In this document: positions 56,763 to 64,000 of the stretch, one piece after another | Numbering within the stretch: position 1 is the first letter of the stretch | Layout of the letters: the number at the start of each line of letters is the position of its first letter | Assembly (NCBI GenBank): GCA_027604185.1 | Contig: JADGKB010000059.1 | Span: 1 to 64,000 of the forward strand | DNA length: 64,000 nucleotides | Reading direction: 5' to 3' | Source: Boothiomyces macroporosus | Lineage: Eukaryota; Chytridiomycota; Chytridiomycetes; Rhizophydiales; Terramycetaceae | Notes under the pieces: model-generated | Seen by the model: only the letters and a program-made list of their open reading frames with translations | Databases searched by the model: none | Told to the model about the DNA's origin: nothing | Program-made: the position numbers and the translations under genes

Positions 56763-59027
56763 TTAAAATTCAAACTCGTTTCTGAATGCGTCCAGGTTGT
56801 GTGTATCACAAGCTTGAGCCAAATCATCTCGTTTAACTAGAGTTAATGCAATATTACTGTAGGTATTGAGAAGCATTCTTAATGCAGTCCACACACACTC
56901 ACTCTGGCCAATATGCATTTGAATCATTTCATCCTTATTGAATTGTGTCTTTTCATTTACAGCCTTCATGCTTGCTTCTTGAGTTGCTAAAGCCCCCAGC
57001 AAATAACCAGCTGCTTCCCTGTATTGCCCAAATTGTATACATGCAATAGCAAGGTTATACCTGGCCCTAATGTATGACGGGTTGATATTTAGTGCTTGAA
57101 AGTATGCATCTAGTGCTTTTTCTGCTTCTCCAGAATTCGCAAGTGTAGCACCAAGCTTATTCCATAGTTCATAGTTATCTGGTGACTTTGAAAGGGCAGA
57201 TTGGAAACAGTCAATAGCTTTTTTGTATTCCATCCCTATATTGAACAAAACACCAAGAGCAGTTTGGACATCTGGATCCAAATTATCTCCTGGTCTAGAC
57301 ATTGCAGCTTGAATGAAACGTTCAATGAGATTTTCATATCTTTCCATGCTAGACAGTGTACCTTGCTTTGAGGGAATACGATTATACTCTGGGTGTCTTC
57401 CTAGCCATTGATTCAAACACTCGTAGGCTTCATTGTTAAAGTTCTCGTTTGTGTGAGACACAGCTAACGGAATGTAGCTATCAAGGTTTTGAGGATCAAT
57501 ATCGATGGATTTTCGGAAAGCTGAAATAGCAGCAAATTCATTTTCATTTTCTTGTTGCTTTTTACCTAATTGATGCCAAGCAGTTGCATTTTGCGGATCT
57601 TTCTGAACCATGGCTTCCAAAGCTAAAATAGATTCTGTGAGATTGTGGTTTGAAACTGAGCGTTGCAATTCAGCTTCAGAGAACTTAAGATAAGGATTTT
57701 TCGGAGAAAATTGGTACTGGCTGCTTCTAGGATCCGTAATTACATGAGATGACTGCATTTCTCTCCACGAAGCTTCCATTTGGTCCATTTGATCCTTCAA
57801 GGCCCGAGTTTTTTCATCAATGCTCATTGAATTCAAGTTATTTGCCAAATCCTGTTGATATAACTCTTTTTCTCGTTCATCATTAGCATCAATGAATTGC
57901 TGCGGCCAATCCATATCATGAGATACATCACTCGAGTACTGTGGTTGCCAAGTTCCAGTTTCTTCTTTACTCTTGGTTTCGATAAACTCTTTTTGCCAAT
58001 TTCTTGGAGGTGCATTTTCAGCTTCTTGAACAGCTTTAAACTCTGATTCCCATTGGATATCAGTCTCTTTGGAAGAGATTGTGTTTTTTGGCAATTGTTG
58101 CATTGAAGGCTGGAATCCCATGTTCAATGGCTCATGGAAATTCATTCCAGGATTCATCATTGGCTCCATCATATCCTGTGGTTGATATTCCATCTTGCTC
58201 TGTTCGGTATTTCTAAAGTATTCATTCCATGAGTTTGCTTGCTCAATATCATGGATATTGCTGATATTAAAATCCTCTTCCCAACTAGTAGTACTGATCT
58301 TTGCTCCAGTAAATTCCATGGCTGTCTCATGTGAAGAAGCAGGTGTAATTTGCTCCACCATCTTGTCACCTTCAACTGCTACTTCTCCATCACGAAGCTT
58401 TTCCATCATCTCTAGGAATTTGCTATTCTTGAATTTTGGATTTTCTGAGCTTCCTACAAGTTGAGCTACGATAGCAGCAGTCTTTGCCAATGCATCTTTT
58501 GGGTTCCCTTCTTCAACCTTGAATTCTTCAGCCCAGTCTTCATTCTTCTGAAATTCGTTTGCCCAATCCTGATTTTCCTTGAATTCTGTAGCCCATTCAC
58601 TCTGTTTGCTAAACTCTTGTTCCCATGTCTTTTCATGAAATGCTTTTTCAAATCCATTATCATTTGGTCGACTATAAATCTGTTCAAATTGATGAAATTC
58701 CTGTTGATACACTTGTTCAAAATGGTGTTGCTCTACAGCTGGGTGAAATTCATTTGCCCAATTATTTGCAGGAGGATGAAATTGTTTAAATTCTCCAGCC
58801 CAGTCATCCTGAGGTGTCATCATTTGCGGTCCATTTACTAGTGGACCATTGATCATTGGGTTATTCATTCCCATCGGATTTAATTGAGGGACAAGGCCAT
58901 TCATTTCCTGTGGAATTTCCATTCTTCCTTTCTGCTTGATGTTAGTGACTATACGATCATTCTGCAGTGAAATATCTTTTTCGAAATGCTTTTGTATTTG
59001 ATTTATTGCTGAAGACGAGCAGTCCAT
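56763..59027 (-). CDS. PEX5: peroxisomal PTS1 receptor PEX5
   Basis: Cycling receptor importing SKL-type proteins into peroxisomes. Single exon, 754 residues. The start MDCSSSAI has the conserved Cys used for export-linked monoubiquitination. The N-terminal half carries eleven WxxxF/WxxxF-like motifs (WAGEF, WANEF twice, WEQEF, WATEF, WAEEF, WEEDF, WNEYF, WESEF, WQKEF, WPQQF), more than in yeast. The C-terminal half has TPR repeats (ATAWHQLGKKQQENENEFAAISAFRKSI; ELWNKLGATLANSGEAEKALDAYFQAL). Tandem with SF3B4, 42 bp apart. Confidence 0.97.
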   Translation of the reverse strand: MDCSSSAINQIQKHFEKDISLQNDRIVTNIKQKGRMEIPQEMNGLVPQLNPMGMNNPMINGPLVNGPQMMTPQDDWAGEFKQFHPPANNWANEFHPAVEQHHFEQVYQQEFHQFEQIYSRPNDNGFEKAFHEKTWEQEFSKQSEWATEFKENQDWANEFQKNEDWAEEFKVEEGNPKDALAKTAAIVAQLVGSSENPKFKNSKFLEMMEKLRDGEVAVEGDKMVEQITPASSHETAMEFTGAKISTTSWEEDFNISNIHDIEQANSWNEYFRNTEQSKMEYQPQDMMEPMMNPGMNFHEPLNMGFQPSMQQLPKNTISSKETDIQWESEFKAVQEAENAPPRNWQKEFIETKSKEETGTWQPQYSSDVSHDMDWPQQFIDANDEREKELYQQDLANNLNSMSIDEKTRALKDQMDQMEASWREMQSSHVITDPRSSQYQFSPKNPYLKFSEAELQRSVSNHNLTESILALEAMVQKDPQNATAWHQLGKKQQENENEFAAISAFRKSIDIDPQNLDSYIPLAVSHTNENFNNEAYECLNQWLGRHPEYNRIPSKQGTLSSMERYENLIERFIQAAMSRPGDNLDPDVQTALGVLFNIGMEYKKAIDCFQSALSKSPDNYELWNKLGATLANSGEAEKALDAYFQALNINPSYIRARYNLAIACIQFGQYREAAGYLLGALATQEASMKAVNEKTQFNKDEMIQMHIGQSECVWTALRMLLNTYSNIALTLVKRDDLAQACDTHNLDAFRNEFEF

Positions 59028-59285
59028 TTTTTGCGGAGATTTTCAAAGATTTTCATGTGGGTGTTTTACCCCTTGATTTCGTCCGAATCGGAAAGTCTTT
59101 AAATACTAGAAATAAGGTTTTAAAGTTTCCATTTAATTTAACAATTAATACTCCCAACTATTCAAATTGAAATTGAATGAATTTTGAAAATCTTTAGTTG
59201 ATAATATAATCTAATTAATCGCAGTGATATACAACTGACAAGTTATCAAACATATTCTAATTTCGAATTTTGTTTTCTCAAAAAG

Positions 59286-59772
59286 ATGCAATCTCAAAAG
59301 GAAGGTAAAATAGCGGAAGCCTCGTTCGACTATCTGCTGATGGAAATTTCGAAAAGCAACTACGAGCCACTAGATCAAATGGGATTCAGAATCGGCTATT
59401 CTATTGTAGAGAAGATGACCAAAGACAAACCACGAATGGTGGATATACTCGACAAGGTTAAATTCATTTGCAAGGATTTCTGGATGGGAGTATTCCAAAA
59501 GCAAGTGGATAACTTGAAAGCGAATCACAGCAGAGGAATATACGTATTGACTGACAACAGTTTTAGAATTATTTCAAAATTGAGTAGTGATAGTATTAGT
59601 GGTGAACAAGCAACATTATTTTATTCCCAGTACCTAGCCCTACCATGCGGAATCATTAGGGGTGCGTTGTATAACCTTGGATTGCCTTGCTCAGTAATGG
59701 CTGAAGTGACTTCCTGCCCATCATGTAATTATTATTAATCTAGGTACATTTCAATTAAAAATAAAATCTTGA
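59286..59772 (+). CDS. TRS33: TRAPP complex subunit TRAPPC6/Trs33
   Basis: Tethering-complex subunit acting in ER-Golgi traffic. Exons 59286-59724 and 59744-59772; 155 residues; intron 19 nt. FDYLLMEISKSNYEPLDQMGFRIGYSIVEKM, KFICKDFWMGVFQKQVDNLK and GIYVLTDNSFRIISKLS match the TRAPP/Bet3-like fold of this subunit; the last exon supplies the final beta strand CTFQLKIKS. Confidence 0.94.
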
Positions 59773-60139
59773 TGCAGATTTCACTCTTTTAAATTTGTTT
59801 CAGGTGTACTTTAACTGCATCTACGAGCGCGATTGCTTCAACTTGAACTGAACTGTCATAATGCCACGTTCAGAATTTTGCTATTTGGAATGGAGCAAGC
59901 TTCATTTTCAGAAGTCAATCATCATTTAGATCACTTGTTCATATCTAGTTGGTTTAAACTTGCAGATTTTCAGTCCATTTCCTCATAAAGTCAAACAATT
60001 TGAAGGCTTGAGATACTAAAAAACGCCATCTATATTTTAAATTGAATTTATTTCTATCTGGGATTCTATGCCTCATAGTTCATGCTGCGCCACTCTGTCA
60101 TAAAATATTGTTATAACAATAACAGACAAAAAGATAGAT
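59773..60139. other. intergenic region, nothing assigned
   Basis: About 370 bp between TRAPPC6 and the initiator tRNA. No frame, repeat or motif noted. Confidence 0.5.
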
Positions 60140-60210
60140 AGCTTCGAAAGGTTTCGATCCTTTGACTTTCGGGTTATGAGCCCGACGAACTTCCGCTGTT
60201 CCACGAAGCT
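60140..60210 (-). tRNA. initiator tRNA-Met(CAT)
   Basis: A 71-nt cloverleaf on the minus strand: 7-bp acceptor stem AGCTTCG/CGAAGCT, D-stem GAAC/GTTC, anticodon stem TCGGG/CCCGA with loop CTCATAA, and T-arm AAAGG-ATCGAAA-CCTTT. Initiator identity is shown by the A1:U72 pair, three consecutive G:C pairs below the anticodon loop and A instead of T at position 54 (loop ATCGAAA). No intron. Confidence 0.95.
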
Positions 60211-60360
60211 GTGATATACTGTGTTATTGGCTTCTTTTATTGAGTCACTTTGTGAGTCACTTTTGGGTGTTCAATAAGGTGTCTGAGCAAAGAAATAGTA
60301 AAACTAAATTAGCTTTTGCAGACTTCCAAATGGGTAAGATAAATATATTAGATTAACAGC

Positions 60361-60420
60361 TTAGTTGGTTAGCAGATTAGCTGGTTAACAGATTAGCTGG
60401 TTAGCAGATTAGTTGGTTGG
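60361..60420. repeat. 16-bp tandem repeat at 3' end of PAN gene copy 1
   Basis: Units TTAGTTGGTTAGCAGA (60361-60376), TTAGCTGGTTAACAGA (60377-60392), TTAGCTGGTTAGCAGA (60393-60408) and a partial unit continuing into the coding end. The unit is the reverse complement of the gene's last codons plus stop (NQLIC-stop), so the array seems to have grown from the coding terminus. The second PAN gene lacks it. Confidence 0.9.
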
Positions 60421-60913
60421 CTGCGGTGAGGAACGCCATGCCAGACATGCAGTCGTCGTCTGGCGTGGTGGAGTTGAAGCGAGTGCACTGCGGAACGTTG
60501 GCTCCCATCTGTGGGTTGTTGTTGTTTGCGACAAGCTTGTCGTTGTTGATGTTTGCAGTTGATTTCTGGATGTCAAAGGCAATGCTGACTTGCGCTGGGA
60601 GGTTAAAGTTTGAGTATAGAGTGCAAGTGCGGTGGGCTGGATCAGTGGTGAACTTCCAGACCCAAGACACGCAGGTAGCTGGCGATTGAGCGCACCGTTC
60701 GAAGCAGTCTTGGGCAGACCTGATTCCGTCGCGGAAGGCGAGATCCACTTCGGTAGTAACGCCAGTGATGTCGAAGCCTTTGACGTACCTGGTGCATCCA
60801 TGCGGAGCAAGAGGCGACTTGAACAAGACTGGAATGTCGTCGCCATCGCGCTTGGCAACTGGGCCGGCAGATACGAGTGAGGCGACTAAGAGAGCAGCAG
60901 AGACGGGTTGCAT
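60401..60913 (-). CDS. secreted PAN-domain protein, copy 1
   Basis: Single-exon secreted protein of 170 residues. Signal peptide MQPVSAALLVASLVSAG, then a Kex2-like site (VAKR-DGDD), then a PAN/apple-type domain: GCTRYVKGFDITGV, SAQDCFERCAQSPATCVSWVWKF, HRTCTLYSNF. Eight cysteines remain in the mature part. PAN domains bind protein or carbohydrate, so wall or host-surface binding is a guess. Base composition is distinctly GC-richer than neighbours, and there is no intron. Near-identical to copy 2, in opposite orientation. A TATA-like TATAAAAA lies at 60948-60941, about 28 bp before the start. Confidence 0.88.
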   Translation of the reverse strand: MQPVSAALLVASLVSAGPVAKRDGDDIPVLFKSPLAPHGCTRYVKGFDITGVTTEVDLAFRDGIRSAQDCFERCAQSPATCVSWVWKFTTDPAHRTCTLYSNFNLPAQVSIAFDIQKSTANINNDKLVANNNNPQMGANVPQCTRFNSTTPDDDCMSGMAFLTAANQLIC

Positions 60914-60940
60914 TTTGATGTCGCTTGGTCTTTCCTGTGC

Positions 60941-60948
60941 TTTTTATA
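60941..60948 (-). promoter_or_regulatory. TATA box of PAN copy 1
   Basis: TATAAAAA on the minus strand, 28 bp upstream of the start codon; the same element precedes copy 2 at the mirrored position. Confidence 0.65.
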
Positions 60949-61294
60949 CACATTTGCTACTTTGATGGCGGAGTCAGCCACGAGACTGAGGATTTGGAGA
61001 CAGCAGAGCTGCCTGCGTCATTATAGACACGCTATCAGCCAGCGTAGAGAGTGTGTAGTATGCAATTCTGTCTGCAGTTACTCGGTATCTCATTCTCTAT
61101 CGCAAGTGTGTTGTAATATCACCGCAAGGACACGCTTGCATGGCTGGCAATGCAGCCACTATACTCTCATCTTCAAATACCAGACCACACTACCTCTCTT
61201 ACGTCATGGCAGTACGGATGTGTGCAGATGCTTATCTGGGCAGTGGAAGTTTCTTCAAAACTGTGGCGGTGATGAGGTAATGGTTGGCAGTTGC
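60949..61294. other. spacer between inverted PAN genes
   Basis: About 346 bp of mixed composition between the two TATA boxes. Frames present are short and run out of the duplicated arms. Likely a bidirectional promoter. Confidence 0.5.
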
Positions 61295-61302
61295 TATAAA
61301 AA
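61295..61302 (+). promoter_or_regulatory. TATA box of PAN copy 2
   Basis: TATAAAAA, 28 bp upstream of the start codon of copy 2; conserved with copy 1. Confidence 0.65.
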
Positions 61303-61329
61303 GGACAGGAAAGACGAAGCGACATCAAA

Positions 61330-61842
61330 ATGCAACCCGTCTCTGCTGCTCTCTTAGTCGCCTCACTCGTATCTGCCGGCCCAGTTGCCAAGCGCGATGG
61401 CGACGACATTCCAGTCTTGTTCAAGTCGCCTCTTGCTCCGCATGGATGCACCAGGTACGTCAAAGGCTTCGACATCACTGGCGTTACTACCGAAGTGGAT
61501 CTCGCCTTCCGCGACGGAATCAGGTCTGCCCAAGACTGCTTCGAACGGTGCGCTCAATCGCCAGCTACCTGCGTGTCTTGGGTCTGGAAGTTCACCACTG
61601 ATCCAGCCCACCGCACTTGCACTCTATACTCAAACTTTAACCTCCCAGCGCAAGTCAGCATTGCCTTTGACGTCCAGAAATCAACTGCAAACATCAACAA
61701 CGACAAGCTTGTCGCAAACAACAACAACCCACAGATGGGAGCCAACGTTCCGCAGTGCACTCGCTTCAACTCCACCACGCCAGACGACGACTGCATGTCT
61801 GGCATGGCGTTCCTCACCACAGCCAACCAACTAATCTGCTAA
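61330..61842 (+). CDS. secreted PAN-domain protein, copy 2
   Basis: 170 residues, differing from copy 1 at two positions only (Ile to Val in FDVQKST, Ala to Thr in FLTTANQ). Same signal peptide, dibasic cleavage site and eight mature cysteines. The 3' flank differs from copy 1: no 16-bp repeat follows, and an A/T-rich tail begins right after the stop. The high identity implies recent duplication or gene conversion. GC-rich composition opens long frames in other phases, which I treat as shadows. Confidence 0.88.
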   Translation: MQPVSAALLVASLVSAGPVAKRDGDDIPVLFKSPLAPHGCTRYVKGFDITGVTTEVDLAFRDGIRSAQDCFERCAQSPATCVSWVWKFTTDPAHRTCTLYSNFNLPAQVSIAFDVQKSTANINNDKLVANNNNPQMGANVPQCTRFNSTTPDDDCMSGMAFLTTANQLIC

Positions 61843-61905
61843 CTTAATAAACAATTTCTCTACGATAAGAAGGAATTCAATAGCGATAATTTTAGAAAAA
61901 GTGCC

Positions 61906-62018
61906 AAAAAAACTGCCCCATATGGGGTATCCTCTCAAGTATTGCGTGTCATCCTTGCACAGGGAGCCATGCTAATCTTCTCTGTAATGTTCCATTAAAG
62001 TATGAGCTTTTACACTCG
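61906..62018 (-). ncRNA. U6 spliceosomal snRNA
   Basis: The minus strand carries the invariant U6 core: ATTACAGAGAAGATTAGCA, the AGC triad, GTGCAAGGATGACACGCAA and a 7-T terminator (61912-61906). The 5' stem-loop AGTGT...ATACT starts about 62016. Before the T-run there is an extra perfect hairpin CCCCATATGGGG (61927-61916) not usual in U6. The 5' end is estimated to within a few bases. Confidence 0.95.
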
Positions 62019-62041
62019 AAAGGAAAATCAAAATTTTTGAT

Positions 62042-62051
62042 TGATATAGTA
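62042..62051 (-). promoter_or_regulatory. upstream TATA element of U6
   Basis: ACTATATCA on the minus strand, about 25-30 bp before the estimated U6 5' end, the position of the external TATA of Pol III type 3-like U6 promoters. Confidence 0.55.
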
Positions 62052-62174
62052 CAATTTTTTTTCCAGCTTTTTGTCAGCTACTTCAAGCCACACGAAAATT
62101 AGCATGATAGATGGATCAACTTAATCTTCAATGCAATAATTTTGGAAAGAATAAGGAATATAACAGAAAAATTT

Positions 62175-63822
62175 TTATTCTTCTCTTCGGCTAAATTGAA
62201 TATAGGATTCTCCTTCAGGGACTACAATCAATGAAGTGTAATCTGCCTTTGGGAATTTCAGTTGGTTCTCGTTGTCCTTTACTAGTTGGAGGCTAAACTG
62301 TCTTAAAAAGATGGCAATAATGGTTTTGATCTGGACGTAGGCAAAAGCTTCACCAATACAACGATGTCTTCCAGCACCAAATGGTAAAAAGTGTGATCTT
62401 GCTGATTTCTGTGCAATATTAACACCATTGATAGTCCTAAAATTAAGTGATGTTACCATTCTCCATTTCCTTCAGTGTCATTCAAAAATCTGCTAGGTTC
62501 AAACTTTTCTGGATCTGGGAAACGTACAGGGTCAAATTGAGAAACTGCTTGAGACCCACACAAAAAGTGTCCTTTTGGAATCTCGAACCCTTGGTAAGTT
62601 ACATTCTTTTCAACTTTTCGCATAACAGTGTGAATTGGTGTATGAAGTCTAAGAGTTTCTTTCATTACACAATCCAAAAACTCCATCTTTCGCAATTGCT
62701 CATAATCAAATTGAGGCAAATCCTTTGCTGGAGTGTCTGGTTTACCGGTCAAAATCATTGATTGTTCTTTCATGATTTCTTCAATAACATCGGGTCTGCG
62801 AGCTAATTCAAACAAGATCCATGAGGTAGTAGTGGAAGAAGTGTGTTGTCCGCCCATCAAGGTAGCAATCATTAAATGCGCAATAGCATCGTCAGACATC
62901 TACACATGAGTTTATATTACCTTGGTTCCGTTTTTGTATTCAGATTTCATTAATGTGCTCAATACATCAGTGTATTCGATATTGTTTTTTCTACGTTCAG
63001 CAATAATCTTTTTGAAAGTCTCTGTCATCAAGTTGTGAGCGCGATCTCTTGCGAAATAAGTTGGTAATGGAAGCCATCTAAAGAAAACATTGATTGGAGC
63101 TAATCCTCGGTCCAAGTCATGATAGAGTTGAGCAACGTTAGAGTGAAGTTGAGATCTGATTTCTTTTCCCATTAAACATGCAGCAGCAGTACGGATAGTC
63201 AATTCAGACATTTCTTTAAAGATCAGAGCAGTTCCTTTCTTTGGGAAAGTGTTGAAGAATTCTACACTTTCTTCCCAAATCAATGGTACATACTTTTTAA
63301 ATGCATCACTGGTGAAGGTATCCTTTACGAATCTGCGTTAACTAAAAAGTACTTTTTCTGTTCCATAAATACTGAATTATGAACATCGTAAACAACTTCA
63401 GTTCCAAATACAGGAACAGTTAGCGTTCTATATGCACCCTCAGCAGAGGCGTTGGCAATTGGGACGTTAAAAACAAAGTGGTTTCCATCTGGGCCAAGGC
63501 AAAATGTCATCTTTCTCCCCATCATCATAAAAGTAAAGCAATCTCCATACTACATTAGTTTCAAGTACTTTGGCACGGCAATCTTGCAAGAACTTGATAG
63601 GGTCGATACCATAAGGGATCGCACTTCCTAATAATGGGATTGTATATGGCACCATTGGCGGTTCATTTGCAGAGGTAGCTTTGGTCTTGAATTAGTGATT
63701 GTTACCTTGAACAATAATGTTGACGCGCCGATTACGGCAATTGCCAATAATATTAAAGTGGTGTGGTCAGCGGTTTGTAAAAACTCTGAAATAGTGTTGT
63801 ACAGATCTACAGCTACACCCAT
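62175..63822 (-). CDS. ERG11: lanosterol 14-alpha-demethylase CYP51
   Basis: ER cytochrome P450 of sterol synthesis and azole target. Minus-strand exons: 63822-63706, 63685-63569, 63549-63353, 63332-62921, 62899-62457, 62436-62175; 515 residues; introns 20, 19, 20, 21 and 20 nt. N-terminal anchor TLILLAIAVIGASTLLF, P-rich PPMVPYTIPLLGSAIPYG, I-helix MIATLMGGQHTSSTTTSW, KETLRLH, and haem loop PFGAGRHRCIGEAFAYVQ. The Tyr-rich substrate-recognition region reads VFGTEVVYDV. Wording is fungal CYP51. All motifs are intact. Confidence 0.97.
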
Positions 63823-64000
63823 TGGTTGGTTTTTTGAAACAAAACTTTCGTTTTATGCTCTCTTAATCCCAGCCACACATGTCAGTGGTAATTTAATATT
63901 CATTAAATATTGATTCAAGATTTATGGAAATTAGTAATAGCTGAGTAGAGCTACAATGTCAAGATTAATTATCTCTATCCCATATCAGTGTGAAATCGGG

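Larger units (their letters stand above)
60401..61842. repeat. inverted duplication (548-bp arms) of PAN gene
   Basis: Arms 60401-60948 and 61295-61842 are inverted copies starting at the TATA boxes and ending at the stop codons, with only a handful of differences (two amino acids). The 346-bp spacer is unrelated between sides and probably works as a shared divergent promoter. The unit lies between the initiator tRNA and the U6 gene. Confidence 0.93.

Noticed and set aside
60417..61834. Several long frames (82-149 codons) in other phases of the PAN duplication
   Set aside because: They occur symmetrically in both arms as shadows of a GC-rich gene with few stops; only the 170-codon frame has signal peptide, cysteine pattern and a TATA box at the right distance.

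Overview
The window looks like nuclear DNA of an early-diverging, probably zoosporic (flagellated) fungus; the species is not named. Fungal signs are a fungal-type CYP51, a fungal-type EFR3, two OPT oligopeptide transporters, an ACS-type MFS carrier and a monofunctional GAR transformylase. A full-length homologue of radial spoke head 14 and a long two-propeller coronin-7 point to a lineage that still builds a motile cilium. The DNA is AT-rich and very compact: about 47 genes in 64 kb, many neighbours separated by only 4-90 bp.

The dominant feature is the gene structure. Reading frames join only if about 118 introns of 18-25 nt (most 19-22 nt) are removed. Typical introns begin GTA and end in TAAT or TAAC followed within a few bases by AG, so branch point and 3' splice site nearly merge. 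Three introns appear to end in TG rather than AG while keeping the 20-21 nt length, and one appears to start with GA. Simple ORF calling breaks almost every gene here, so I give exon coordinates reconstructed by reading frame and protein family.

Layout: 0-6 kb, two divergent OPT transporters. 6-11 kb, ADE8, exosome RRP42, TFIIS, two small unknown genes, palmitoyl-protein thioesterase. 11.8-19.9 kb, C2H2 factor, choline-transporter-like protein, protein kinase, MFS carrier, RSPH14, a mitochondrial membrane protein, uS13m. 20-32 kb, NOP58, a RhoGEF, coronin-7, GST kappa, PEX19, mitochondrial NAD kinase, ATP synthase gamma, an unknown gene, USP12/46-type ubiquitin protease. 32-45 kb, membrane cyclic-nucleotide phosphodiesterase, WBP11-like factor, HPRT, REX1-B protein, OPA3, NDUFB7, EFR3, EF-Ts, ferredoxin, ZPR1, a small secreted protein. 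45-59.8 kb, thioredoxin-fold protein, cysteine synthase, LSH/IRC5-type SNF2 ATPase, two paralogous membrane proteins flanking a RAD51D-like gene, asparagine synthetase, SF3B4, PEX5, TRAPPC6. 60-64 kb, initiator tRNA-Met, a near-perfect inverted duplication of a GC-rich secreted PAN-domain gene, U6 snRNA and CYP51.

Functionally this is mostly housekeeping: mitochondria (ATP3, NDUFB7, ferredoxin, EF-Ts, uS13m, OPA3, NADK), peroxisomes (PEX5, PEX19), RNA metabolism (U6, SF3B4, WBP11, NOP58, RRP42, TFIIS) and actin/Rho signalling (coronin, RhoGEF). The accessory parts are the secreted PAN duplication, the paralogous membrane proteins and the small secreted gene.
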